NCBI RefSeq assembly: GCF_006440775.1
Contig: NZ_VFTZ01000018.1
Span: 1 to 64,000, forward strand
Direction of reading: 5' to 3'
Source of the DNA: Mesorhizobium sp. B2-7-2
Lineage (GTDB): Bacteria > Pseudomonadota > Alphaproteobacteria > Rhizobiales > Rhizobiaceae
Length of the DNA stretch: 64,000 nt
Shown: positions 33,429-42,256 of the stretch, one piece after another
Position numbering within the stretch: the stretch's first letter is position 1
Layout of the letters: every line of letters starts with the position of its first letter
Notes under the pieces: generated by a model
What the model was told of the DNA's origin: nothing
Database searches by the model: none
What the model saw: only the letters and a program-made list of their open reading frames with translations
Program-made: the position numbers and the translations under genes

Positions 33429-34564
33429 GCGAACCGGTGAAGGTCGAGGTCGGGCTCGGCGACCGCGCCTATGATATTCTGATCGGCTCAGGATTGCTGG
33501 CGCGTTCCGGCGAGGAGATCGCACGCCGGCTTCCTGGTACCCGCGCGGCCATCGTCACCGACGAGAATGTCGCCGCCGCGCATCTCGACACGCTGAAGGC
33601 TGGGTTGGACAAAGGCGGCATCCAGTCCGTTGTCATCACGCTGCCTGCGGGCGAAAAGACCAAGAGTTTCGTCCATCTGGAGGAAGTGGTCGACGGCGTG
33701 CTCGCGGCAAGGCTCGAACGCCGCGACGTGGTGATCGCGCTCGGCGGCGGCGTCATCGGCGACCTTGCCGGTTTTGCTTCCGGCATCGTGCGCCGAGGCA
33801 TGAATTTCGTTCAGATACCGACCTCGCTGCTGGCGCAGGTCGATTCTTCCGTCGGCGGCAAGACCGGCATCAACAGCGCGCGCGGCAAGAACCTCGTCGG
33901 CGTCTTCCACCAGCCCAGGCTGGTGCTTGCCGACACCCAGTTGCTCGATACGCTGACGATCCGCGAGTTCCGCGCCGGCTATGCTGAGCTTGCCAAATAC
34001 GGGCTGATCGACCGCCCGGCCTTCTTCGCCTGGCTTGAACAGAACTGGGGGCAAGTCTTTGCCGGCGGTCCGGCGCGGGTCGAGGCGATCGCCGAGGCCT
34101 GCCGCGCCAAGGCCGACGTCGTTGCCCGCGACGAGTTCGAGACCGGCGACCGCGCCCTGCTCAATCTCGGCCACACTTTCGGTCATGCGCTCGAAGCTGC
34201 CACGCAGTATGATGGGAGCAGGCTCGTCCATGGCGAGGGCGTCGCCATCGGCATGGCGCTGGCGCACCGTTTCTCGGCGCGTCTCAACCTGGCGAGCCCG
34301 GACGACGCGGAGCGCGTCGAAGCGCATCTGCGCGCCGTAGGCCTGCCCTGGCGGATGGCCGACATTCCAGGCGAGCTGCCGAACGCCGAGGCGTTGCTCG
34401 GCTTCATCACCCAGGACAAGAAGGTCTCGCGCGGCGCGCTGACCTTCATCCTGACGCGCGGCATCGGCCACGCTTTCATCGCCAAGGACGTGCCGTCGTC
34501 GGAAGTGCTCTCCTTCCTCAAATCGAACCATCCCGGATGGCTCGAGGTGAGCCATCCCGGATGA
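33425..34564 (+). CDS. aroB: 3-dehydroquinate synthase
   Basis: 379 residues. NAD-binding and active-site motifs include GGGVIGDLAGFASGIVRRG, SLLAQVDSSVGGKTGIN, GKNLVGVFHQP, and the metal ligands in LNLGHTFGHALE and HGEGVAIGM. It converts DAHP to 3-dehydroquinate, the second step of the shikimate pathway. GTG start overlaps aroK; its stop overlaps the ATG of the CBS-domain gene, so three genes form one coupled operon. Confidence 0.95.
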   Translation: MSEPVKVEVGLGDRAYDILIGSGLLARSGEEIARRLPGTRAAIVTDENVAAAHLDTLKAGLDKGGIQSVVITLPAGEKTKSFVHLEEVVDGVLAARLERRDVVIALGGGVIGDLAGFASGIVRRGMNFVQIPTSLLAQVDSSVGGKTGINSARGKNLVGVFHQPRLVLADTQLLDTLTIREFRAGYAELAKYGLIDRPAFFAWLEQNWGQVFAGGPARVEAIAEACRAKADVVARDEFETGDRALLNLGHTFGHALEAATQYDGSRLVHGEGVAIGMALAHRFSARLNLASPDDAERVEAHLRAVGLPWRMADIPGELPNAEALLGFITQDKKVSRGALTFILTRGIGHAFIAKDVPSSEVLSFLKSNHPGWLEVSHPG

Positions 34565-35457
34565 ACGGCGCCGGCTGGATCGTCGCCGCCGTCCTTGCCG
34601 CCATCGTGCTTTTGGCGCTTTTCTTCCGCGCCCGATTGCTTGCCGCTTGCGGCTATGCGCTGCGGCCGATCGAGCCGGCGCAGCGGTCCGAGCGCAACGG
34701 CAAGGATGAAGACGGCGACGAACCTCGCCGCGAGGGCGCGGCTGCCGGTGAGGAGCGCAATCGGCTCGAGGGCCTGTTCGACCTCGATGAGCTCGAAGTC
34801 TCGGACGTCATGGTCCACCGCACCAATATGCGCTCGGTCAATGCCGACAATGCGCCGGAGGCGGTGGTGCGCGAGATCCTGCAGAGCCCGCACACCCGCA
34901 TGCCGCTATGGAAGGGCTCGCTCGACAACATCGTCGGCGTGTTGCACGCGAAGGATCTGCTGAGGGCCCTCAACGAGGTCGGCAACGATTTTTCGCGGAT
35001 CGACGTCATGAAGATCGCGGCCAAGCCGTGGTTCGTGCCGGACACCACCACCTTGCAGGAACAGCTCAACGCCTTCCTGCGGCGCAAGGCGCATTTCGCC
35101 ATCGTCGTCGACGAGTATGGCGAGGTCGAAGGGCTGGTGACGCTGGAGGATATCATCGAGGAGATCGTCGGCGAGATCGCCGACGAGCACGACATCGACA
35201 TGCAGGGCGTCAAGAAAGAGGCCGACGGCTCGGTCGTCGTCGACGGCACGGTGCCAATCCGCGATTTGAACCGCGCGCTCGACTGGGATCTGCCCGACGA
35301 GGAAGCCACCACGATCGCCGGCCTCGTCATTCATGAGACGCAGTCGATCCCGGAGGAGAAGCAGGCCTTCACCTTCCACGGCAAGCGTTTCGTGGTGATG
35401 AAGCGCGAGAAGAACCGCATCGCCCGATTGCGGATACGTCCCGCCAGCGAGGGCTAG
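34561..35457 (+). CDS. CorC/HlyC-like CBS protein lacking the DUF21 membrane domain
   Basis: 298 residues. One N-terminal membrane span (about 5-24) and a charged linker are followed by two CBS domains (about 85-205, with VSDVMVHRTNM and FAIVVDEYGEVEGLVTLEDIIEEIVGEI) and a CorC_HlyC transporter-associated domain (about 215-295). Full-size family members have a three- to four-helix DUF21 domain, about 420-440 residues in all; here that part is missing. It may be a diverged regulatory form or an old deletion. ATG overlaps the aroB stop. Confidence 0.85.
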   Translation: MNGAGWIVAAVLAAIVLLALFFRARLLAACGYALRPIEPAQRSERNGKDEDGDEPRREGAAAGEERNRLEGLFDLDELEVSDVMVHRTNMRSVNADNAPEAVVREILQSPHTRMPLWKGSLDNIVGVLHAKDLLRALNEVGNDFSRIDVMKIAAKPWFVPDTTTLQEQLNAFLRRKAHFAIVVDEYGEVEGLVTLEDIIEEIVGEIADEHDIDMQGVKKEADGSVVVDGTVPIRDLNRALDWDLPDEEATTIAGLVIHETQSIPEEKQAFTFHGKRFVVMKREKNRIARLRIRPASEG

Positions 35458-35479
35458 TGCCCCGCCAGCGAGGGCTAGT
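35440..35479. repeat. 19-bp tandem duplication over the stop codon
   Basis: CCCGCCAGCGAGGGCTAGT occurs at 35440-35458 and again at 35461-35479, two bases apart. The first copy encodes the last residues and stop of the CBS protein. A recent small tandem duplication explains it. Confidence 0.85.
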
Positions 35480-35560
35480 TCACGAACGCAGAAATCTTGA
35501 CTGGTCGGCCATGTCGCGTTGGCAGGTGGTATGCCTTGGAGGTTGGCCGAAACGGTCCGG

Positions 35561-35747
35561 CCTCGTCATCCACGGGCGGAGCAAGGAGCGTAGCGACGCG
35601 CGTAGACCCGAGGATCCATGCCGGGACGCATGAGCGCTGCTGCGATGCAGAATTCTGCTCCGCTGCGTTCTTCGATCAAGGCCACGGAATGGATTCCAGG
35701 GTCTCCGCGACGCCGCTTTGCGGCTGCTCCGCCCTGGAATGACGAGG
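35561..35747. repeat. 187-bp intergenic repeat with inverted ends
   Basis: The left end CCTCGTCATCC(A)CGGGCGGAGC is matched in inverted form by the right end (GCTCCGCCCTGGAATGACGAGG, 35726-35747). Inside are further partly complementary GC-rich blocks, so the whole can fold into a long hairpin. It holds no plausible gene. The remaining bases of the 35458-35865 gap show nothing else. Elements of this composition are familiar from Mesorhizobium intergenic DNA. Confidence 0.65.
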
Positions 35748-35865
35748 TTGGAAGGCTTCAGCCAATCCCCAACCGTGTGCGCTGATTTCACCGAAGCGAA
35801 CGGTGCCGCCCGACAACCCTTCAAAATCCCTACGCCGAAGAAACCGGCCGTCTCAGAGACCCGGC

Positions 35866-37413
35866 TCAAAGCTCCTTGGTCCAACGCTCGCTGAGCATCG
35901 CGCCGGTACCGGCATCGATTGCCGCCAGGCTGACATCATAGCCCCATAGGTTGCGGATATGGCGCAGCGTCGCGTCGCGGCTCTGGCCCTCGAGCATGAC
36001 GCCATCCTTGACCACGTGCTGGAGCCGCAGATGCCGGTCGCCGAGCAGGTCGACGTCAACCACCTGGATATCGGGACGGTTGGCGCCGATATCGTAGCTT
36101 TGCGCCAACGCCGACCTTATCTTGCCATAGCCGCGCTCATTGTGAATCGAGGCCACTTCATAGTGCGGCTCGTCGGCACCGTCGGCCAGCACGAAGAGCC
36201 GCCATTTGCGGATCAGCCTTGGGCTCAGATACTGCCGGATGAAGGATTCGTCGCGGTGGTTGGCCCAGGCGTCGAGCAAGGTGTCGCGCCAGTCGCCGTG
36301 GCCGGCGATGTCGGGAAACCAGTCGCGGTCCTCGGCGGTCGGCGCGGTCGAGATACGCTGGATGTCCTGCATCATGTCGAGACCCAGCGCATAGGGATTG
36401 ATGCCGGAAAAGCGCGGGTCGTCATAGGCCGGCTGGAAGACCACGTTCGAGTGGTTGCGCAGGATTTCGAGCATGGCGCCTTCGTTGATGCGGCCACGGT
36501 CGAACAGCATGTTCATGAGCGTGTAATGCACGAAGGTCGCGCAACCTTCGTTCATCACCTGGGTTTGCCGCTGCGGATAAAAATATTGCGCGATGACGCG
36601 CACGATCCTGACGATCTCGCGCTGCCAGGGCTCGAGGACGAGACTGTTCTTCTCGAGGAAATAGAGCAGGTTCTCCTCCGGCAGATTGAGCGATTTCTTC
36701 CGCTCGGCAGCGTCGTCGTCAGCGGCTGTTTTGGTATCGTCGCTCTCTTGCGAAGGCGGTAGTGTCCGCCAGAGATCGTTGAACGAACGCTCCTCGTATT
36801 CCAGGCGCTCGCGCAGCCCTTCGCGCTGCTGCTCGGACGACAGTCTCGGCGGCCGATGATAGCGGAACACACCCTGCTCCATCAGCGCGTGGGCCGAATC
36901 CAGGATAGCCTCCACGGCCGCCAGGCCATGCCGTTCCTCGCATCGGGCTATGTAGCTCTTGGCAAAATCCAGATAGCTCAGGATGCCGCCGGCGTCCGTC
37001 CATTGCCGGAAAAGGTGATTGTTCTTGAAGAAATGATTGTGTCCCAGCGCGGCATGCGCCGTCACCAAAGCCTGCAGGGCCATGGTGTTTTCTTCCATGA
37101 GGTAAACGATGCAGGGATTGGAGTTGATGACCAGTTCATAGGCCAGACCGCGTGCGCCCTTACGGTAGAGCAGTTCGTTATAGAGGAAGTGCTTGCCGAA
37201 TGACCAATGCCGGTACATCAGCGGCATGCCCACCGACGAATAGGCGTCGAGCATCTGCTCGGAAGAGATGATCTCCATCTGCACCGGGTAGATGTCGAGG
37301 CGAAGCTCTTCGAGGCCGATCGCTTCGATCTCGTCATAGACCCGGGACAGCTTGTTGAAATCCCAGTCCGACCCGGAAAACAGCAATTCGGATTTGTGCG
37401 CCTGGCTGACCAT
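35866..37413 (-). CDS. spoVR: SpoVR family protein
   Basis: 515 residues, full length for the SpoVR/YcgB family. Characteristic segments include LRLDIYPVQMEIISSEQMLDAY, YRHWSFGKHF, and VMNEGCATFVHYTLMN, which resembles a zinc-peptidase-like histidine/glutamate region. Biochemical role is unsettled; in many bacteria it is induced with PrkA kinase and the YeaH protein. It is the third gene of that operon here, 28 bases after the yeaH-like gene. Confidence 0.92.
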   Translation of the reverse strand: MVSQAHKSELLFSGSDWDFNKLSRVYDEIEAIGLEELRLDIYPVQMEIISSEQMLDAYSSVGMPLMYRHWSFGKHFLYNELLYRKGARGLAYELVINSNPCIVYLMEENTMALQALVTAHAALGHNHFFKNNHLFRQWTDAGGILSYLDFAKSYIARCEERHGLAAVEAILDSAHALMEQGVFRYHRPPRLSSEQQREGLRERLEYEERSFNDLWRTLPPSQESDDTKTAADDDAAERKKSLNLPEENLLYFLEKNSLVLEPWQREIVRIVRVIAQYFYPQRQTQVMNEGCATFVHYTLMNMLFDRGRINEGAMLEILRNHSNVVFQPAYDDPRFSGINPYALGLDMMQDIQRISTAPTAEDRDWFPDIAGHGDWRDTLLDAWANHRDESFIRQYLSPRLIRKWRLFVLADGADEPHYEVASIHNERGYGKIRSALAQSYDIGANRPDIQVVDVDLLGDRHLRLQHVVKDGVMLEGQSRDATLRHIRNLWGYDVSLAAIDAGTGAMLSERWTKEL

Positions 37414-37441
37414 CGGCCTATGTCCCTTCGAGCCTCAGTCC

Positions 37442-38752
37442 TCAAGCGCTCTTGCGCAGATCAGGTTGCCTGGCGAAGAGCTCGCGGAAGACCGGATATA
37501 TGTCGGCCGGCGCGGCGATGCGCCTCATCTGGAAATTCGGCCATTTCCCGTCGACGGCATTGTAGGCGCGCCAGAGCGACGTGCCGTTCTCGGTCGAGCC
37601 GAAAATGTGGCTTTCCCGCTCGTCGATGATCTCCACATAGGCGAAATACTGGCAAAGCCGCATCAGCTTGCGGTCGAGCAGTTCTATGCAGCGCTCGGAA
37701 TCGGTGGCGAAATTGTCGCCGTCGGAGGCCTGGGCGGCGTAGATGTTCCATTCGGCGACCGGGTAGCGTTCCTCGATGATGCGGTGCATTTCCTCGAGCG
37801 CGGTGGAGACGACCGTGCCTCCGCTTTCGGTGTGGTAGAAGAACGTATGCTCGTCCACCTCCTTGGCTTCGTGGGTGTGGCGGATGAAGACGACCTCGGT
37901 GCGTTCGTAGCGCCGTGTCAGAAACAGATGCAGCAGCACGAAGAAGCGTTTGGCCAGATCCTTCTCGCGCTCTCCCATCGAGCCGGAGACGTCCATCAGA
38001 CAGAACATCACCGCGCTGGCGTTCGGCACCGGCTGGGGATCGAAGCGGTTGAAACGGATATCGACCGGATCGACATAGGCAATTCGCCTGCGCCTGCGCT
38101 CGACCCGGTCGAACTCCTCGCGCAGGGCAGCGATGCGTTCGCTCATCGCCGCGCTTGCCGGCTTCGCTTCAAGCTCGGCAATCTGCAGGGCGATTGCGTC
38201 CAACTCCGCCTGCTTGGGACGCCTGAGCGCGATGCGGCGCCCATGGCTGTTGCGCATCGTGCGTCCGACATTGATGTTGGTCGGCGCTCCGCTTGCCGTG
38301 AAGCCTGCCCGTCTCGGCTTGAAGCTCAGTATCTGCTTGAGATTGAGCTTAACCAGATCCGGCAGTTCGAGGTCCTCGAAGAAAAGATCGAGCACTTCCT
38401 CGCGTGACAGCACAAAGCGGAAGTCGTCTTCGGATTCCGTGGTCCCTGGAGCCGATCCGTAGCCTCCGCCGCCGCCCGGTTTGGAGATAAGATCGCCAGG
38501 GCTGAATGTCCTGTTGCCGGGCAGGATGTGCTGGCGCCTGCCGCTTTCCTTGTCGTCGCCGAAGGTGGGTTCGCTGGTGCCCTTACGAGGCATCGGCACG
38601 GCATGCTCGCGGTCAATGTCGGCGATACGACCTGTCCGGACGTGGTCGCGGATGCTGCGCTTGAGATCATCACGGGCGCGTCGGAGGAAGCGCTGGCGAT
38701 TGCCCAGGCTCTTGTCCTTCGGGTTCAGGCGGCGGTCGATGAAGATCGGCAT
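37442..38752 (-). CDS. yeaH: YeaH/YhbH family protein (DUF444, vWA-like)
   Basis: 436 residues. N-terminal IDRRLNPKDKSLGNRQRFLRRAR is the family start. The C-terminal half is a von Willebrand A-type domain with MIDAS motif FCLMDVSGSMGEREKDLAKRF. In E. coli the product works with the kinase YeaG in nutrient-stress responses. It lies between prkA (19 bases upstream) and spoVR. Confidence 0.92.
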   Translation of the reverse strand: MPIFIDRRLNPKDKSLGNRQRFLRRARDDLKRSIRDHVRTGRIADIDREHAVPMPRKGTSEPTFGDDKESGRRQHILPGNRTFSPGDLISKPGGGGGYGSAPGTTESEDDFRFVLSREEVLDLFFEDLELPDLVKLNLKQILSFKPRRAGFTASGAPTNINVGRTMRNSHGRRIALRRPKQAELDAIALQIAELEAKPASAAMSERIAALREEFDRVERRRRRIAYVDPVDIRFNRFDPQPVPNASAVMFCLMDVSGSMGEREKDLAKRFFVLLHLFLTRRYERTEVVFIRHTHEAKEVDEHTFFYHTESGGTVVSTALEEMHRIIEERYPVAEWNIYAAQASDGDNFATDSERCIELLDRKLMRLCQYFAYVEIIDERESHIFGSTENGTSLWRAYNAVDGKWPNFQMRRIAAPADIYPVFRELFARQPDLRKSA

Positions 38753-38771
38753 GGAACCGTCCCGGTTTTGC

Positions 38772-40721
38772 TCAACCCGCCTTGTTCACGCGCATGTACC
38801 AGTCGACCAGCCGGCGAACCTGCCGCTGGGTGTAGCCGCGTTCCACCATACGCTGCACGAATTCGTTGTGCCGCTTCTCCGTGACGCTGTCCTGCTTGGA
38901 GCCGAAGCTGATCACCGGCAGCAGGTCCTCGACCTGGCCGAACATGCGCTTCTCGATGACCTCGCGAAGCTTTTCATAGCTCGTCCAGGAGGGATTGCGG
39001 CCATGGTTGCGCGCCCGGGCACGCAAGGTGAATTTGACCACTTCGTTGCGGAAGTCCTTAGGGTTGGCGATGCCGGCCGGTTTTTCGACCTGCGACAATT
39101 CCTTGTCCAGCACCTCGCGGTTGAGGATTTGGCCGGTGTCGGGGTCCTTGTAGTCCTGATCCTCGATCCAGGCGTCGGCATAGGCGATGTAGCGGTCGAA
39201 GAGGTTCTGACCATACTCGCTGTAGGATTCCAGATAGGCCTTCTGGATCTCATGGCCGATGAACTCGGCATAGCGCGTCGCGAGTTCCGATTTGATGAAT
39301 TCGAGGAAGGCGGCTTCCGTTTCTTTCGGGAATTGCTCGCGCTTGATGGCCTCTTCGAGGATGTACATCAGGTGCACGGGATCGGCCGCCACCTCCTTGG
39401 TGTCGTAGTTGAACGTCTGCGACAGGATCTTGAAGGCAAAGCGCGTGCTTACCCCGGTCATGCCCTCGTCGACGCCGGCGGCGTCGCGATACTCCTGGAC
39501 CGATTTGGCCTTGGGGTCGATCTCCTTGAGGTTCTCGCCGTCATAGGCGCGCATCTTGGTGTAGAGCGGTGAGTTCTCGTGCTCGGCAAGGCGGGTCGAG
39601 ACGGTGAAGCGGCTGAGGATGTCCAGCACTTCGGGCGCGCAGGGGCTGTTTGCCAGCTCGCTCTCGCGCAGCAGCTTCTCGTAAATATGCCTCTCCTCGG
39701 TAACACGAAGGCAATAGGGAACCTTGACCACGAGGATGCGGTCGAGGAAGGCTTCGTTGTTCTTGTTGTTCTTGAACTGCTGCCATTCCGATTCGTTGGA
39801 ATGGGCCACGACGATGCCCTGATAGGGGAAGGCACCGAAATTCTCGGTGCCGTTGTAGCTGCCTTCCTGGGTTGCCGTCAGCAATGGGTGCAGGACCTTG
39901 ATGGGCGCCTTGAACATCTCGACGAATTCGAGCAGCCCTTGCGTGGTCCGGTTGAGGCCGCCGCTGTAGGAGTAGGCGTCCGGGTCGGACTGGCTGAAGT
40001 GCTCCAACTGCCTGATGTCGACCTTGCCGACCAGGGCCGAGACATCCTGATTGTTCTCGTCGCCGGGCTCGGTCTTGGCGATGGCGATCTGGCGCAGCCG
40101 CGACGGCATCAGCTTGACCACGCTGAATTTGGAGATGTCGCCAGACAGTTCGTCGAGGCGCTTGGCCGCCCAGGGCGAAATCAATCCGTTCAGGCGGCGG
40201 CGGGCGATGCCGTATTTGTCCTCCAGCAGATCGCCCATGCGATCGGGATGGAAAAGGCCGAGCGGCGATTCGAAGACCGGGCTGATCTTGTTGCCGACCT
40301 TGAGCGTGTAGATCGGGCGCTCCTCCATCAACTTCTTCAGCCGTTCGGCCAGCGAGGATTTGCCGCCGCCGACCGGGCCGAGGAGATAGAGGATCTGCTT
40401 GCGCTCCTCGAGGCCCTGCGAGGCATAGCGGAAATATCCGGCGATGCGCTCGATCGTATCCTCCATTCCGTAGAAGTCGGAGAAGGAGGGATAGACCTTG
40501 ATGGTGCGGTTGGAGAAAATGCGGCCGAGCCGCTCGTCCTTGCTGGTGTCGACGAGGTTCGGCTCACCGATCGCCTCGACCATGCGCTCGGGCGCCGACG
40601 CATACATGGTTTTGTCTTCGCGGCAGGCCAGGAGATATTGCTGCAGGCTGATCTCTTCCTGAGCCGCGTTGGAATAAATCTCCGAAAACAGATCGAAGAC
40701 GTCTGATTGGTTCTCGCGCAT
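38772..40721 (-). CDS. prkA: PrkA family serine protein kinase (YeaG)
   Basis: 649 residues, the family's usual size. The N-terminal AAA+ part has Walker A GPVGGGKSS (115-123), and the C-terminal PrkA kinase-like domain covers about 400-645. Known homologues (E. coli YeaG, Bacillus PrkA) act in starvation and stress; some work suggests protease rather than kinase activity. First gene of prkA-yeaH-spoVR. GAGG lies about 10 bases before the ATG, and an EcfG-like promoter is about 50 bases upstream. Confidence 0.94.
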   Translation of the reverse strand: MRENQSDVFDLFSEIYSNAAQEEISLQQYLLACREDKTMYASAPERMVEAIGEPNLVDTSKDERLGRIFSNRTIKVYPSFSDFYGMEDTIERIAGYFRYASQGLEERKQILYLLGPVGGGKSSLAERLKKLMEERPIYTLKVGNKISPVFESPLGLFHPDRMGDLLEDKYGIARRRLNGLISPWAAKRLDELSGDISKFSVVKLMPSRLRQIAIAKTEPGDENNQDVSALVGKVDIRQLEHFSQSDPDAYSYSGGLNRTTQGLLEFVEMFKAPIKVLHPLLTATQEGSYNGTENFGAFPYQGIVVAHSNESEWQQFKNNKNNEAFLDRILVVKVPYCLRVTEERHIYEKLLRESELANSPCAPEVLDILSRFTVSTRLAEHENSPLYTKMRAYDGENLKEIDPKAKSVQEYRDAAGVDEGMTGVSTRFAFKILSQTFNYDTKEVAADPVHLMYILEEAIKREQFPKETEAAFLEFIKSELATRYAEFIGHEIQKAYLESYSEYGQNLFDRYIAYADAWIEDQDYKDPDTGQILNREVLDKELSQVEKPAGIANPKDFRNEVVKFTLRARARNHGRNPSWTSYEKLREVIEKRMFGQVEDLLPVISFGSKQDSVTEKRHNEFVQRMVERGYTQRQVRRLVDWYMRVNKAG

Positions 40722-40771
40722 GGTGCTTTGCCTCGGAGCCGGTGGGCTGCCAATCGGCTCATCGCTGCATC

Positions 40772-40797
40772 AACTGCCGGAAAGCACTGTTTGTTCC
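40772..40797 (-). promoter_or_regulatory. EcfG-type general stress promoter for prkA-yeaH-spoVR
   Basis: On the minus strand GGAAC (40793-40797) is followed after 17 bases by AGTT (40772-40775), close to the rhizobial EcfG/RpoE2 consensus GGAAC-N16/17-CGTT. It stands 50 bases upstream of the prkA start. The operon is a stress operon under RpoS in E. coli, so control by the alphaproteobacterial general stress sigma is logical. Confidence 0.55.
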
Positions 40798-40997
40798 CTT
40801 CACACGAAGGATAGCGCATGCAATCTGGCATTGACCCGGGGGATACCCGACGCGGCCGAAAATGCTCGCCCCAGAAATACGTGGTGATTGCCGGCGGAGC
40901 TTCAAGGTCCTGATTTGGTTTGCTACCCACAAGTTGTCATTATTAATCCAATCGAGGTGCGCGGCACGCTTGCGCCGTAACCTGGCCGGAGATGACG

Positions 40998-41804
40998 ATG
41001 ATCGATCGACGCGGCTTCATCGCGGCATCGCTGGGGGCGCTGCTCCCGGCAGGTGCGTCAGCCGCCAGTCGTCCGGGCCGGCAGGCACCGCAAACCCTCG
41101 ATTACGGTCCGGCCAAGCTCGATATCTACGCGCCGGACGACGCGAACAAGCTGCCGGTGGTCTTCTTTGTCCATGGCGGCGCCTGGCGGTTCGGCAAACG
41201 CGGCCAGGTCGGCTCAAAGCCGGACTTCCTGCTCGCCAATGGCTTCGCGTTCGTCTCGATCGATTACCGCATGCTGCCGGAAGCCGATGTCGCTACCCAG
41301 GCCCGCGACGTCGAAAAGGCCTACGGCTATGTGCGCGCCAACATTGCCCGATACGGTGGCGATCCCAGTCGCATCGTCGGCATGGGCCATTCGGCCGGGT
41401 GCCATCTGATCGCGCTGACCGGCATGCGCGGCGGGTTGCCCGGTGTCGCCGCGCTGATCCTGGACGATACCAGGGCCTATGATCTTGCAGCGCTTTCCAG
41501 GAATGGCGGCATGGTGGGGGCCTATGCGCGTGCCTTTCCCGACCCGACACAATGGGCGGCGCTATCGCTGTCGACCCATGTCGACGGCAGGAAACATCCG
41601 CCGACCTTCATCGCCTATTCGCGCGCTCCCGGGCGAGGCGAGGCGTCGAAGGCTTTCGCGGAACGCCTGCGCGCCACCGGCGCCAAGGTCACGCTGTTCG
41701 ACGGCAGCGCCTATACGCATATGTCGATCAATCGCGATCTCGGCCAGGACGGCGACGCCTTGACCGCGGCTGTGTTGGCCTTCCTCAAGGCGAGCGTCGG
41801 CTGA
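40998..41804 (+). CDS. Exported alpha/beta hydrolase (HSL/BD-FAE type)
   Basis: 268 residues from ATG 40998; an ATG six bases earlier would place GGAG directly against the start. N-terminus MIDRRGFIAASLGALLPAG resembles a twin-arginine signal. The oxyanion motif is FVHGGAWRFG and the nucleophile elbow GHSAG; the catalytic histidine is probably in YTHMSIN. Hydrolases of this group act on esters or on formylkynurenine; substrate unknown. Single gene between prkA (divergent) and the convergent bolA-like gene. Confidence 0.85.
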   Translation: MIDRRGFIAASLGALLPAGASAASRPGRQAPQTLDYGPAKLDIYAPDDANKLPVVFFVHGGAWRFGKRGQVGSKPDFLLANGFAFVSIDYRMLPEADVATQARDVEKAYGYVRANIARYGGDPSRIVGMGHSAGCHLIALTGMRGGLPGVAALILDDTRAYDLAALSRNGGMVGAYARAFPDPTQWAALSLSTHVDGRKHPPTFIAYSRAPGRGEASKAFAERLRATGAKVTLFDGSAYTHMSINRDLGQDGDALTAAVLAFLKASVG

Positions 41805-41808
41805 GAGC

Positions 41809-42111
41809 TTACCAGCGCGTCTTCTCGCCGGGTGCCGCCGGCTCGATTGCCAGCGCATGCACGCCGGCCTTCAGTTCGTCCGCGAGCAATTCGTTGACGG
41901 CACGGTGGCGCTCGATGCGAGCCATGCCGGCAAAGCTCGGCGAGACGATGCGAACGCGGAAATGCGTCTCGCCGGCGCCGTCGAACGTCGCGTGGTGGCC
42001 GGACTCGACGTGATGATGACCGGCGTGAAGGTGGCTCTCATTGATGACCGCTAGCCGTTCGGGCGAAAATGCTGCTTTCAGCTTGTTTTCGATTGTCGAC
42101 TGTATGGACAT
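41809..42111 (-). CDS. BolA family protein
   Basis: 100 residues from ATG 42111 (MSIQSTIENKLKAAF). The BolA core contains LAVINESHLHAGH, FRVRIVSPSFAGMARIERHRAVNELLADEL, and the conserved C-terminal HALAIEP. The histidines can bind an iron-sulfur cluster with a monothiol glutaredoxin. An extra HHHVESGHHA loop is histidine-rich. It is divergent from the J-domain gene, as in many rhizobia. Confidence 0.92.
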   Translation of the reverse strand: MSIQSTIENKLKAAFSPERLAVINESHLHAGHHHVESGHHATFDGAGETHFRVRIVSPSFAGMARIERHRAVNELLADELKAGVHALAIEPAAPGEKTRW

Positions 42112-42256
42112 CCGGGTTTCCCTTCCCCACATCTGCGGCACAGCCGCAAAATCTTGAATTTCGACCGCTTTTAAGCCGCGATTCAGCGGTTAGGGCGATC
42201 ATCGGCGAAATGTCAATTCTTGTTTCGCATATGCGAACAGCCCATAAATGGGTGAG

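Noticed and set aside
35561..35747. Insertion sequence
   Set aside because: No transposase frame and only 187 bp; kept as a repeat element.
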